The notes: generated by a model from the letters alone, not told the origin. A DNA stretch of 64,000 nucleotides from Maribacter sedimenticola (GCF_900188415.1 NZ_FZNV01000006.1:102106-166105), one strand, 5' to 3'. Shown: positions 44,693 through 54,696, counted from the first letter of the stretch. Numbers and translations are program-made.

Positions 44693-45526
44693 ATGATACG
44701 TTTACTACAAATAGAATTTATAAAATTATGGAACAACAGGGCCAGCAAGGTACTGATCATTTCCTATTTTGCCCTTTTGACTTCCATTGCGCTGTTTGCG
44801 GCCATAAAATTTGATATAGGTCCCGTACAGTTTCATTTGGCGGACCAAGGTATTTTCAACTTTCCCTATATATGGCATTTCAATACCTTCATAACGGCTT
44901 TTTTTAAATTGTTTTTAGCAATTGTTATTGTGAGTATGATGTCTAACGAATACAGCAATAAGACCATAAAACAGAATTTGATAGACGGCTTGTCCAAAAA
45001 AGAATTTATCCTGTCCAAATTTTTGACCGTAATTTCATTTTCACTGATATCCACAATATTCGTATTTGTAGTATCCTTAATATTGGGCTTGGTATATAGT
45101 GATTACAATGAGTTTATGATCATAGTTACAGATTTAAAATTTCTTCCCATTTTCTTCATTAAACTCATGGGCTTTTTCTCATTCTGCCTCTTCTTGGGTA
45201 TTTTGGTAAAGCGTTCCGCGTTTGCCTTGGGCTTCTTGATTTTATGGCAAGTTTTTGAAGGTATTTTTAGGGGAATATTACGTTGGAAATTTTTTGATGA
45301 AGAAACCACGGATATCATTATGAATTTCTTTCCGCTACAATCAATGTTCAATCTTATAAAAGAACCGTTCTCCAGATTGGGCGCTGTGCAATCCGTAGCC
45401 AACCAAATAGGTACCGAGGTTGCCCTGAATTATAACACCTACTGGTATGAAGTACTCATTGTACTGGTATGGACGGCATTGTTTGTGTATTTATCATATG
45501 CCCTACTTAAAAAACGTGATCTTTAA
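44693..45526 (+). CDS. ABC-2-type exporter permease
   Basis: This 277-residue permease has six membrane segments and begins MIRLLQIEFIKLWNNRASK, the usual start of BcrB/DrrB-like ABC-2 permeases, with the NEYSNKTIKQNLIDGLSKKEF block near residues 82-102. An earlier ATG at 44669 would add eight residues and overlap the ATPase gene by 14 bp; both are possible. It forms an exporter with the ATPase. Confidence 0.9.
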   Translation: MIRLLQIEFIKLWNNRASKVLIISYFALLTSIALFAAIKFDIGPVQFHLADQGIFNFPYIWHFNTFITAFFKLFLAIVIVSMMSNEYSNKTIKQNLIDGLSKKEFILSKFLTVISFSLISTIFVFVVSLILGLVYSDYNEFMIIVTDLKFLPIFFIKLMGFFSFCLFLGILVKRSAFALGFLILWQVFEGIFRGILRWKFFDEETTDIIMNFFPLQSMFNLIKEPFSRLGAVQSVANQIGTEVALNYNTYWYEVLIVLVWTALFVYLSYALLKKRDL

Positions 45527-45621
45527 TTTCAGTTCCTACATCGACCTTAAGACTTATTTAAACAGAATTGTAAAGACATAATTTTCTTTTTATAGTATAT
45601 TGTAGTGATTACGAGCACGCT

Positions 45622-47388
45622 ATGAAAACAAAACAGGACTTGGAACTATCCAGAATATTGGCTATGCCCTTATTTTTCCTGATGTTATGTATGAGCTCCT
45701 TATGTATTGCCCAAGAATGTCCTAAATTGTTAAGTCCATTGGATGGAGCTACCCAGGTAGATGTCAATACTACAATCAATTGGGAACCAATAACCGGGGT
45801 TCCGGGTTATATACTATCCATTGGTACCACCCCTGGCGGAACAAATCTCTTAAACGAAAAAAATGTTGGAGCATCCACTACCTATTCGCCGCCTTTGGGT
45901 CTTCCTGAAAATACAGAGGTATACGTAACCATATCGCTCTTTTTCTTTAATAGGCCTACCGTAGTGTGCGAAACGCAAAGATTTACAACTGGCCCATTAA
46001 CCGAAATTCCACAGTGCACCACCCTTCAGATGCCTTTAAATAACGCAAACAATGTAAACCCTGCAACGAATATTATATGGGCGGCTTCACCAAACGCTAC
46101 CGGATACAGAATAAGCATTGGTACTACAATGAATGGCAGGGAAATTATAGACAATCTGGATGTTGCAAATGCCTTGACCTATAACCCGGTCAATGATTTT
46201 CCGGCGGAAACGACCCTTTACATAACAATTTTACCCTACAACAGGTTGGGAACAGCAATAAATTGCACCGCGTTCAACTTTATAACGGCGCCAGAAGCAC
46301 AACTACCCAATTGTTCCAGTTTGATTACTCCTTTGGACGGAGAGACCAATGTTCCCCTCAGCCCGTTTCTGGAATGGACCCCTGTTGAAAATGCTACCGG
46401 CTATAGGATAACTATTGGCACTTCTCCTTTTGACAGTAACATTTTAGACAATGCAATATTTTACAAAACGTCTACCGTAATTATTGATTTTGAACCCAAC
46501 CGAACTTTCTTCGTAACCATTACTCCATTTAATCAAGCAGGTGATGCCCTTGGTTGCCCTCAAGAAACCTTTTCCACTTTAATTGGATGTGGCCCCTATT
46601 ATGATATGGTTTCAGGGGAACTGACCGTACTTAATCCAGAATTTACCCTTCCTGAAAAAATTGCGCTCTGCAGTAATACCTCCAATAATACCATTACTGC
46701 ACCAATAAATGCAGATGGTTATAGATGGTACAAAGTGGAAGAGAACGGAAGGGAGACCTTGTTAAGCACGACCAAAGAAATTATAATCCTAGAAGAGGGC
46801 AACTATGCCTTGGAGGCCTTCAATATTATTAATGATGCCAATAATACGTTTGAATGCGCCACAACTACCTATTTTGAAGTAGAAATTTCTGTCCAACCAA
46901 CCATCAAGGATGTGGTGGTAACCCAACAAGCCAATTCTTTAAGCTATGAAATAATGACCGATAACGTAGGAGATTATGAATATAGTTTGGATAATGAGCA
47001 GGGACCTTATCAAGATATAAATTTATTCAGCGGACAGTCATTAGAAACACACATTGTGTATGTACGCGATAAAAATGGATGCGGTACAGCATCTAGAATA
47101 TTGGAATATGATCCTACAATCAATGGATTTCCTGATTTTTTTACACCAAATGGTGATGGAATCAATGATTTGTGGAACTATCTACCCGTATTAGAATTAA
47201 ATAATGACAAGATTGCTACTGTTCATATTTTTGATAAGTATGGCAATCTGATCTTTATCTTCAACTCCGACTCCAATGGTTGGGACGGTTCTTATAATGG
47301 CAAACAATTGCCTGAAGCAGATTATTGGTTTAAGGCCCAAATGTTCTCCAACAAAATATTCAAAGGCCATTTTTCATTGAAAAGGTAA
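45622..47388 (+). CDS. T9SS type B sorting domain protein 1 of 3
   Basis: This 588-residue secreted protein has a signal peptide ending CIAQ at residue 31 and three tandem repeats of about 95 residues, starting at ECPKLLSPLDG, QCTTLQMPLNN and NCSSLITPLDG. Each has W-x-P/A, GY-x-(L/I)-S-IGT and Y-(V/I)-T-I, and looks like an Ig/Fn3-type sandwich. A linker domain with GYRWYKVEENG and a SprB-like YEYSLDNEQGPYQ..YVRDKNGCG segment follow. The C-terminal ~85 residues (FFTPNGDGINDLWN to HFSLKR) are a gliding-associated type B CTD, so it is exported by T9SS and held at the surface. First of three tandem paralogues. Confidence 0.92.
   Translation: MKTKQDLELSRILAMPLFFLMLCMSSLCIAQECPKLLSPLDGATQVDVNTTINWEPITGVPGYILSIGTTPGGTNLLNEKNVGASTTYSPPLGLPENTEVYVTISLFFFNRPTVVCETQRFTTGPLTEIPQCTTLQMPLNNANNVNPATNIIWAASPNATGYRISIGTTMNGREIIDNLDVANALTYNPVNDFPAETTLYITILPYNRLGTAINCTAFNFITAPEAQLPNCSSLITPLDGETNVPLSPFLEWTPVENATGYRITIGTSPFDSNILDNAIFYKTSTVIIDFEPNRTFFVTITPFNQAGDALGCPQETFSTLIGCGPYYDMVSGELTVLNPEFTLPEKIALCSNTSNNTITAPINADGYRWYKVEENGRETLLSTTKEIIILEEGNYALEAFNIINDANNTFECATTTYFEVEISVQPTIKDVVVTQQANSLSYEIMTDNVGDYEYSLDNEQGPYQDINLFSGQSLETHIVYVRDKNGCGTASRILEYDPTINGFPDFFTPNGDGINDLWNYLPVLELNNDKIATVHIFDKYGNLIFIFNSDSNGWDGSYNGKQLPEADYWFKAQMFSNKIFKGHFSLKR
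47320..47357 (+). repeat. 38-bp exact repeat, copy 1 (CTD of paralogue 1)
   Basis: These 38 bases are identical to 48758-48795 in paralogue 2 and encode the DYWFKAQMFSNK part of the sorting domain. Identity at the third codon positions as well argues for recent duplication or gene conversion. Confidence 0.9.
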
Positions 47389-47392
47389 TATT

Positions 47393-48826
47393 ATGAACAA
47401 AAAATACATTTTGTTTATTATTTACATAGGGTTTGGCCTCAATATGTCGCTTAGCTTGGCCCAAGAATGCCCTACAATGACTTCCCCTTTGGATGGTGAC
47501 ATCAATGTACCTTTGGACAACCTGATTACCTGGACAGAAGTAGACGGAATTATTGGGTATTTGGTTTCTTTGGGAACAACCCCTGGCGGAGGTGAAATTA
47601 TCAATAGAAGGTCATCTGGACTGAATAATTATTATCAGCCGGAAATAGGCTTACCCGCCAATACACGTATCTACGTAACCATTAGTCTTTTTTTGCCCGA
47701 TGCACCTATCAAGGTATGCCCCTTAAAAGTTTTTGATACCGCATCTATTTCCGAACCTCCAAATTGTACCACATTGGCCTCTCCATTAAATGGCGAATCT
47801 GAAGTTAGGGTAGATACAAATATTAAATGGAACTATGCCTATGGAGCCACCAACTACAGTATATCAATTGGTGAAAGCCCAGGTAATTATAACATTATCG
47901 AAAACCACGAAACCGGAAACACTCTTTTTTACAGGGCAGACCAAAATTTTGCCTTAGATCAGACCATATATGTAAGGGTCGTTCCACTTAATGAGTACGG
48001 TATGGCGCTCAACTGTACGGAAGAATCCTTTACTACGGGGGTGCCCACCGTACAATGCAACACCAATGATTTTCCTTCTATTTCCATGCCGGACAAGATA
48101 CCATTCTGTACATCCGCTCCAAATGCTATTTACACGGCCAATGATATCGCAAGGGGATATAGATGGTATAAATTAAATGAAAACGGCACTGAACAAGTCA
48201 TATCCAATACGGCAAGTATGGAATATAACGAAGTAGGGTTCTACAGGTTGGAATTGTTCAATACCGTATCTGAATTTGGAGCCACTATAGAATGTCCGGT
48301 CAGTAAAATATTCGAAGTTGTCAATTCAGACATACCGGTAATTGAAAATGTTATAATTTCAAGGGATGCCGATCAATACCGGATAGAAGTCGTGGCAACA
48401 AGTCCAACCCCCGTTGAATATTCATTGGAAAGTGCTGACTTTGGATTTCAGGATAGCCCTGTTTTTATAGGTATTGCCCCTGGAGACCGTATTGTATATG
48501 TTCGGGATAAACTAGGGTGTGGCCTAAGTAAGCGACCCGTGGAAGAAAAATTGGAACCGAAGGATTTCCCGGCATTTTTTACGCCCAATGGAGACAACAT
48601 TAATGATTATTGGAACATTACCGAGGAGAAGCGCAAAAAGGACCCTAACATTGAATATATTCATATTTTCGATAGGTATGGTAACTTATTGGCACAGGTA
48701 AATCCACAAACAAATGGGTGGGACGGTACTTTTAATGGTAAGGATGCACCCGAGGCTGATTATTGGTTTAAGGCCCAAATGTTCTCCAACAAAATGATTA
48801 AGGGACATTTTAGCCTAAAACGTTAA
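47393..48826 (+). CDS. T9SS type B sorting domain protein 2 of 3
   Basis: This 477-residue secreted protein follows the first by 4 bp. Its signal ends LSLAQ near residue 23. It has two, not three, of the ~95-residue repeats (starting ECPTMTSPLDG and NCTTLASPLNG), then the GYRWYKLNENG linker domain, a PVEYSLES..YVRDKLGCG segment and the type B CTD from FFTPNGDNIND to HFSLKR. The final segment shares 38 identical bases with paralogue 1. The CTD predicts T9SS export. The repeats may bind glycans or proteins; no catalytic motif is visible. Confidence 0.92.
   Translation: MNKKYILFIIYIGFGLNMSLSLAQECPTMTSPLDGDINVPLDNLITWTEVDGIIGYLVSLGTTPGGGEIINRRSSGLNNYYQPEIGLPANTRIYVTISLFLPDAPIKVCPLKVFDTASISEPPNCTTLASPLNGESEVRVDTNIKWNYAYGATNYSISIGESPGNYNIIENHETGNTLFYRADQNFALDQTIYVRVVPLNEYGMALNCTEESFTTGVPTVQCNTNDFPSISMPDKIPFCTSAPNAIYTANDIARGYRWYKLNENGTEQVISNTASMEYNEVGFYRLELFNTVSEFGATIECPVSKIFEVVNSDIPVIENVIISRDADQYRIEVVATSPTPVEYSLESADFGFQDSPVFIGIAPGDRIVYVRDKLGCGLSKRPVEEKLEPKDFPAFFTPNGDNINDYWNITEEKRKKDPNIEYIHIFDRYGNLLAQVNPQTNGWDGTFNGKDAPEADYWFKAQMFSNKMIKGHFSLKR
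48758..48795 (+). repeat. 38-bp exact repeat, copy 2 (CTD of paralogue 2)
   Basis: Identical to 47320-47357, about 1.44 kb away. The same place in paralogue 3 (near 50245-50280) is only partly similar. Confidence 0.9.
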
Positions 48827-48841
48827 CCTAGACAAATTCAA

Positions 48842-50311
48842 ATGAATTTAAAAAAATGGTTCCGTTGTACAAATTCATTGGTTATGTTATTTATGTACGC
48901 CTTAGTTGTTGCACAAAATGATTGCCCAGAGTTTACCTTTCCTTTAAATGGCGACACGGACATTGCCGTAAATGCTACATTTACATGGGCTGAAGTTATT
49001 GGATACAATGGTTATATATTGTCCATAGGCACTACTCCCCAAGGAAAGGATATCCTCAATGCAAAACCAATAGGAACGGATACATTCTATACACCGCCAG
49101 TAGGTTTACCTGCCAACAGTCTGTTATACGCCACTTTAAGTCTTGTTCCATATGACGGACCTCCTATTGGCTGTCAGGAAATCTCGTTTACCACAATACC
49201 CGTAACTACCCCGCCAGGTTGCTCCATTTTAGTGACACCGGATAATAATGCAGCCAGTGTAACTATTATAACGGATATTGAATGGGCATACGCACCCACG
49301 GCTACCGGTTACATTTTATCCATAGGTACGGAACCAAATGGTTCGGATATCGTTAATGCCTTGGACATGAAAAATACACTAAGCTACGACCCCCCAAATG
49401 ATTTTCCACAAAATGCAAATATTTATGTTACGGTAACTCCCTATAATGAACATGGTGCACCTACGGGCTGCATAGAGGAAGTTTTTACTACTAGTATGGA
49501 TCTATATATCTGTGACCCCTATATAGATGATGTTACCGGAACATATATATACCCTGCCCCACAAATTGAACTGCCCAATACGGTAGGTATATGTAGTGAC
49601 GAACTACCATATAGAATTATGACCAATGACCTTGCGGACGGATTTAGATGGTACAAAACCAATAGTGGTAGTGAAGAGACCTTGTTGAGCCAATCAAGAA
49701 ATGTTGATATTTTAGGCCCTGGACGATATCGGCTAGAAGCCTTTAACGTAATTGAAACGGAAAATGGAACAATTGAATGCACCAATTCCAAACTTTTTGA
49801 TGTAGTATCCTCAGAACCAGCTACGATTATAAAAATCGATGTTTTAAACTTCACAAATAGCAAGGATATTACCATAGTTGCTACAGGAGGGGGGCAATAT
49901 GAATACGCATTGGACGATAGTGATGGCCCCTACCAAGACTCCCCAATATTTACCGGGATTCCGTACGGCCAACATATGGCATATGTGCGGGATAAAAACG
50001 GTTGCGGCATCACCCAAAGAACAGTGGATAGGGATATTGACACCAAAGATTTTCCATCCTTTTTTACGCCAAATGGTGACGGTATAAACGACTTTTGGCA
50101 GTTTATACAGCCCCCAGAAAATTTTGAATCTGTCATAGACCTCATTTTTATTTATGATCGGTATGGGAACTTTATACATCAAATCAACCCTAACGGCAAA
50201 GGATGGGACGGTCATTTTAACAACAGCCCCCTACCGGAGACGGATTACTGGTTTAAGGCCACATTTATCAATCGACAAGATATTTTAGGACATTTTTCAC
50301 TAAAGCGTTGA
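48842..50311 (+). CDS. T9SS type B sorting domain protein 3 of 3
   Basis: This 489-residue secreted protein has a signal ending VVAQ near residue 24, two ~95-residue repeats (starting DCPEFTFPLNG and GCSILVTPDNN), the linker domain with GFRWYKTNSGSEE, a YEYALDDSDGPYQ..YVRDKNGCG segment and a type B CTD from FFTPNGDGINDFWQF to HFSLKR. It follows paralogue 2 by 15 bp. The repeats have diverged more than the CTD. The three together resemble a surface-protein family built by tandem duplication, probably co-expressed with the ABC exporter genes. Confidence 0.92.
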   Translation: MNLKKWFRCTNSLVMLFMYALVVAQNDCPEFTFPLNGDTDIAVNATFTWAEVIGYNGYILSIGTTPQGKDILNAKPIGTDTFYTPPVGLPANSLLYATLSLVPYDGPPIGCQEISFTTIPVTTPPGCSILVTPDNNAASVTIITDIEWAYAPTATGYILSIGTEPNGSDIVNALDMKNTLSYDPPNDFPQNANIYVTVTPYNEHGAPTGCIEEVFTTSMDLYICDPYIDDVTGTYIYPAPQIELPNTVGICSDELPYRIMTNDLADGFRWYKTNSGSEETLLSQSRNVDILGPGRYRLEAFNVIETENGTIECTNSKLFDVVSSEPATIIKIDVLNFTNSKDITIVATGGGQYEYALDDSDGPYQDSPIFTGIPYGQHMAYVRDKNGCGITQRTVDRDIDTKDFPSFFTPNGDGINDFWQFIQPPENFESVIDLIFIYDRYGNFIHQINPNGKGWDGHFNNSPLPETDYWFKATFINRQDILGHFSLKR

Positions 50312-50470
50312 AAGAAATCCTTTAATAATACGTCTATTATAGTTCTTGACTTTTGTATTTTTAACTAGAGGATTGGTTTTACCATACCCCAAATACCACT
50401 CAATACCATAATACAAGAATAGATAATTGGATAAAGGCACAACGCCCCATTTAAAAGAGCACTTACATAC

Positions 50471-52462
50471 ATGAAATTTAAAGTAGTATCAGAATTTAAA
50501 CCTACAGGTGATCAACCCAATGCCATTCAACAATTGGTAAAAGGCCTTAATGAGGAAGAAAAATTTCAGACGTTATTAGGGGTTACTGGTTCCGGAAAGA
50601 CATTTACCGTTGCGAATGTAATCGAGCAAGTTCAAAAACCTACGTTGATATTGGCCCATAATAAGACATTGGCGGCACAATTATATTCAGAATTTAAACA
50701 ATTTTTCCCAGATAATGCGGTAGAGTATTTTGTGTCATATTATGACTACTATCAACCAGAAGCCTTTATACCTACAAGCGGTGTTTATATAGAAAAGGAT
50801 CTATCCATCAATGAGGATATTGAAAAATTACGACTTAGTACCACCTCATCACTACTCTCAGGAAGGCGTGATGTTATTGTGATTGCCTCAGTATCTTGCC
50901 TATATGGTATTGGTAACCCAGTAGAATTTCAAAAAAATGTAATATCAATAAAAAAAGACCAGGTCATTGCTAGGACCAAACTTATGCACCTATTGGTACA
51001 GTCTCTTTATTCCAGGACCATGGCAGATTTTAAAAATGGTAATTTTAGGGTAAAGGGCGATGTGGTAGATGTATTCCCAAGCTATGCGGACCACGCGTTC
51101 AGAATTCATTTTTTTGGCGATGAGATTGAGGAAATTGAAGCGTTTGACCCGTTCAACAATAATATTTTGGAAGTATATGACTCACTTACCATATATCCGG
51201 CCAACATGTTCGTTACCTCTAAGGATGTATTGCAGAATGCCATTCATCAAATACAGGACGACCTAGTAAAACAAATAGCATACTTTAAGGACATAGCAAA
51301 ACCACTTGAGGCCAAAAGGTTGGAAGAACGTACTAATTTTGACCTAGAAATGATTCGTGAACTGGGATATTGTTCAGGAATTGAGAACTATTCAAGATAT
51401 TTAGATGGCAGGGAGCCCGGCACAAGGCCTTTCTGTTTACTGGACTACTTCCCGGACGATTATCTAATGGTAATCGATGAAAGCCATGTTACTATACCAC
51501 AGGTACATGCTATGTACGGGGGAGACCGATCAAGAAAGGTGAATTTGGTTGAATATGGATTTAGGCTACCCGCGGCAATGGATAACAGACCTTTAAAATT
51601 TGAGGAATTTGAAGCACTACAAAACCAAGTCTTATTTGTGAGTGCAACACCTGCGGACTATGAACTTCAATTAAGTCAAGGTGTATATGTGGAACAGGTG
51701 ATCAGACCTACTGGATTATTGGACCCGATAATTGAGATCAGGCCCAGTTTAAATCAAATTGATGATTTGGTAGAGGAAATTCAACAACGGGTAGAAAAGG
51801 ATGAACGTACCTTGGTTACAACATTGACCAAAAGAATGGCCGAGGAATTAGCAAAGTACTTAGACCGGATCAATGTTAGGTGTAGGTATATCCATAGTGA
51901 TGTTGATACCCTGGAACGGGTAGAGATTATGCAAGATCTTAGAAAAGGTATTTTTGATGTCCTGATCGGGGTCAATCTTTTACGTGAAGGTTTGGATCTT
52001 CCAGAGGTTTCTTTGGTGGCTATTTTGGATGCGGACAAGGAGGGTTTTTTACGCAGTAACCGATCATTGACACAGACGGTTGGAAGAGCCGCAAGGCACT
52101 TGAACGGTAAGGCAATAATGTATGCGGATACGATAACCCAAAGTATGCAAAAAACAATTGATGAGACAAATTACAGAAGGGAAAAACAAATAAAATATAA
52201 CACCGAAAATAACCAAACCCCAACCGCCCTGAACAAAAGTTTGGACAATGTATTATCCAAGAATTCCGTCTCCACCTATCACTTTATTAAAGAGGAATTA
52301 CGTGCTGCAGAACCAGACCTGAATTATATGACCAAAGAGCAAGTGGAGAAGATGATCAAGGACAAAAGAAAGGCAATGGAAAAAGCCGCAAAAGAACTTG
52401 ATTTTATGCAAGCGGCAAAGTTAAGGGATGAGATAAAAGCATTACAAAACCAAGATGATTAG
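50471..52462 (+). CDS. uvrB: Excinuclease ABC subunit B
   Basis: UvrB is the damage-verifying helicase of nucleotide excision repair, acting with UvrA and UvrC. The 663-residue protein has Walker A LLGVTGSGKTFT near residues 35-46, the beta-hairpin region YDYYQPEAF near residues 91-99, DESH near residues 338-341, the VGRAARH motif VI near residues 537-543, and the C-terminal UVR/coiled-coil motif that contacts UvrC (AKELDFMQAAKLRDEIKAL). Length and order are normal. It is monocistronic, and its upstream 159 bp hold no recognisable gene. Confidence 0.98.
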   Translation: MKFKVVSEFKPTGDQPNAIQQLVKGLNEEEKFQTLLGVTGSGKTFTVANVIEQVQKPTLILAHNKTLAAQLYSEFKQFFPDNAVEYFVSYYDYYQPEAFIPTSGVYIEKDLSINEDIEKLRLSTTSSLLSGRRDVIVIASVSCLYGIGNPVEFQKNVISIKKDQVIARTKLMHLLVQSLYSRTMADFKNGNFRVKGDVVDVFPSYADHAFRIHFFGDEIEEIEAFDPFNNNILEVYDSLTIYPANMFVTSKDVLQNAIHQIQDDLVKQIAYFKDIAKPLEAKRLEERTNFDLEMIRELGYCSGIENYSRYLDGREPGTRPFCLLDYFPDDYLMVIDESHVTIPQVHAMYGGDRSRKVNLVEYGFRLPAAMDNRPLKFEEFEALQNQVLFVSATPADYELQLSQGVYVEQVIRPTGLLDPIIEIRPSLNQIDDLVEEIQQRVEKDERTLVTTLTKRMAEELAKYLDRINVRCRYIHSDVDTLERVEIMQDLRKGIFDVLIGVNLLREGLDLPEVSLVAILDADKEGFLRSNRSLTQTVGRAARHLNGKAIMYADTITQSMQKTIDETNYRREKQIKYNTENNQTPTALNKSLDNVLSKNSVSTYHFIKEELRAAEPDLNYMTKEQVEKMIKDKRKAMEKAAKELDFMQAAKLRDEIKALQNQDD

Positions 52463-52596
52463 AAAAAACAAAACTAAAAATCCCAAATTTTAAAATTATA
52501 ATTAAAAACTTTATATAACACTATTCAACAAACTGGTAAACAATTAATTAATGTAATTTTTTAGACAAGACTAAAACACTTATTTACAGATAAAAT

Positions 52597-54123
52597 ATGA
52601 AAAAATGGGTTATAATTTGCGGTATGGCACTCAGCTATTTCAATGTGTTTTATTGTAATGGCCAGACCCTTGAAACTGACCGAATAAAATCGCTTACCAG
52701 TCAAAAATTCAACGTAGCGATTACTAATTTACACCATTTTTTGAGACTACAAAACAATGGAAATTTTCCGGAACAGATACAGAAAAATTTACATTGGTGC
52801 GATAGTGTTTTTACCGCTTTAAATTTTGAAACCAGGATTATAAAATCGCCAGGTGCACCCCTACTCTTCGCCGAGAAAAAATCCACCAAAAACACAAAAT
52901 CAATTCTCTTCTATTTGCAGATAGACGGTCAACCTGTAGACCCAAAAGAGTGGTCCCAAAGTGACCCTTTTGAACCTACAATCAAAGAATTCAAAAATGG
53001 AGAGTGGAATACGTTGAATTTTGAAAAAGTGCACACATTCATAAAAGATGATTACAGAATTTTTGCACGTTCCGCATCAGACTCCAAAGGTCCGGCCATG
53101 GCCTTGATTACCGCTTTACAAATTCTTAAGGAACAAGACATAAACCCTGAATACGATATAAAGGTCATTATGGATTTTCAGGAGGAATTAGGTTCGCCGG
53201 ATTTACCATACGCCGTTAATGCACATAAGGAACTATTACAATCAGACATGCTCCTGATTATGGATGGCACAAGACACCTTTCCAATTTACCCACATTAAC
53301 GTATGGTGCTCGGGGAATTGCTACGGCAAGCATTAAGGTATTTGGACCAAATTACGCTTTGCACAGTGGTCAATACGGCAACTATGCTCCAAATCCTGTA
53401 TTTGAGGCCGCAAGATTGATCAGCAGCTTTAAGGATGAAAACGGACGTGTTTTGGTGAAAGACTTTTATAAGGGTGTACATTTAACGGAAAAGGAAAAAA
53501 AATCACTTTCATCTATCCCAGAAAACAATATGAGTCTAAATAACAGACTGGGTATAGCCACTCCAGAAAAAGTGGGCTCCACCTACCAAGAAGCCTTACA
53601 ATATCCATCACTGAACATTAGGGGCCTAAGAGCTGGGTGGACAGGAAAGGAAGTACGTACCATTATTCCAGAAGATGTACTTATTGAAATTGACATGAGA
53701 CTTGTACCGGAAACACCTGCAGAAAGACAGCTTGCTCTTCTTAAGAGCCATATTTTATCACAAGGATATCATTTGGTAGATTCCTTGCCCACAAACGAAG
53801 AACGCGCACAATTTAAAAAACTGGCATCCTTCAATTACAGGATAGGCTCCAAACCATTTAGGACAGATATAGATTCGCCTATAGGCACATTTTTAAATAA
53901 AGCCCTTACCAGGGTTTTTGGTGATCAGATAATCAACATGAGAACAACTGGCGGATCACAGCCTATTGCACCCTTTATCACCACTTTGAACATCCCTGCT
54001 GTTTCCGTGAGGATTCCAAACCCTGACAATAACATTCATGGGCCAAATGAAAACCTAAGAATAGGAAACTACAAAGAAGGTATCTGGACCTGCCTAGCTA
54101 TTCTTACCCAACCCCTTCCATAA
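52597..54123 (+). CDS. M20-family metallopeptidase-like protein with altered zinc site
   Basis: This 508-residue exported protein (signal to about residue 22) has the M20 fold blocks SASDSKGPAMALITAL with bridging Asp162, FQEELGSPD with Glu196-Glu197, LLIMDGT, HSGQYGN in the dimerisation domain and HGPNEN near the end. The first zinc motif, normally HxD in GHYDVQPVD, reads LQIDGQPVD, so the zinc-binding His is Gln108 here (codon 52918-52920). The other ligands are kept. It may have weaker or different activity, a single metal, or a new substrate. Family members are amino- or carboxypeptidases. Confidence 0.9.
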   Translation: MKKWVIICGMALSYFNVFYCNGQTLETDRIKSLTSQKFNVAITNLHHFLRLQNNGNFPEQIQKNLHWCDSVFTALNFETRIIKSPGAPLLFAEKKSTKNTKSILFYLQIDGQPVDPKEWSQSDPFEPTIKEFKNGEWNTLNFEKVHTFIKDDYRIFARSASDSKGPAMALITALQILKEQDINPEYDIKVIMDFQEELGSPDLPYAVNAHKELLQSDMLLIMDGTRHLSNLPTLTYGARGIATASIKVFGPNYALHSGQYGNYAPNPVFEAARLISSFKDENGRVLVKDFYKGVHLTEKEKKSLSSIPENNMSLNNRLGIATPEKVGSTYQEALQYPSLNIRGLRAGWTGKEVRTIIPEDVLIEIDMRLVPETPAERQLALLKSHILSQGYHLVDSLPTNEERAQFKKLASFNYRIGSKPFRTDIDSPIGTFLNKALTRVFGDQIINMRTTGGSQPIAPFITTLNIPAVSVRIPNPDNNIHGPNENLRIGNYKEGIWTCLAILTQPLP

Positions 54124-54150
54124 AAAAAGTGCTTTGATTGCTCAAAGCAC
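54122..54150 (-). terminator. Terminator of hsp20, shared with the M20-like gene
   Basis: GTGCTTTGA (54129-54137) pairs perfectly with TCAAAGCAC (54142-54150) around a 4-base loop, and on the minus strand the stem is followed by a T-run. It starts right at the stop of the M20-like gene, so it may also serve that gene, although the plus-strand tail is poor. Confidence 0.8.
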
Positions 54151-54192
54151 CTTTCAACTAAACACTAACCAACCTAAATTATAAGGCACACC

Positions 54193-54618
54193 TTATTTTA
54201 ACTCGATCATTCGTTTTGGTTTCGGTAAAGCCTCTTCCTTTTTAGGAAGGTTAAATTTTAAGATACCACCCTCATATGTAGCATCAACCTTATCCGTAGC
54301 TACAGTTTCAGGAAGGGTAAACGATCTTTTAAAAGAGGAAATAGTAAATTCCCTTCTTGTATAATTTTCATTGGATTCATTCTTTTCATCCTTGATTTCA
54401 GAAGATATTGTTAGAATAGAATCATCTAATTCTACCGTAAAATCTTTTTTGTCCCTACCGGGTACAAAAAGCTCCAATTCAAAATTATCTTCATTTTCCT
54501 TAATATTAACAGCAGGCATTGCCGTTCTTACATTCTGCGTTCCTCCAAACCAATCTGGTCTAAAAATTTCATTCATTAATGCAGGAAACAAAACATCATT
54601 TCTCTTTACTAAACTCAT
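54193..54618 (-). CDS. Hsp20/alpha-crystallin small heat-shock protein
   Basis: This 141-residue protein is an ATP-independent holdase chaperone. The alpha-crystallin domain covers about residues 32-130: PAVNIKENEDNFELELFVPGRDKKDFTVELDDSILTI near the start, then the FKRSFTLPETV and GGILKFNLPKKE segments; the latter part holds the conserved G-x-L strand. The frame continues to 54741, but the ATG at 54618 gives the family-normal length, and the longer leader would run through the repeats at 54697-54740. Its upstream direct repeats may bind a stress regulator. Confidence 0.95.
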   Translation of the reverse strand: MSLVKRNDVLFPALMNEIFRPDWFGGTQNVRTAMPAVNIKENEDNFELELFVPGRDKKDFTVELDDSILTISSEIKDEKNESNENYTRREFTISSFKRSFTLPETVATDKVDATYEGGILKFNLPKKEEALPKPKRMIELK

Positions 54619-54696
54619 TATTGTATATTTTAAATTAATATTCCTTTTATTAAACAATAGGTAATAAGCAAAGCACATACCAGAGCATTTTTTTAT

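Noticed and set aside
49844..50215. Minus-strand open frame in T9SS paralogue 3
   Set aside because: It is antisense to the conserved linker and CTD and shows no domain or signal.
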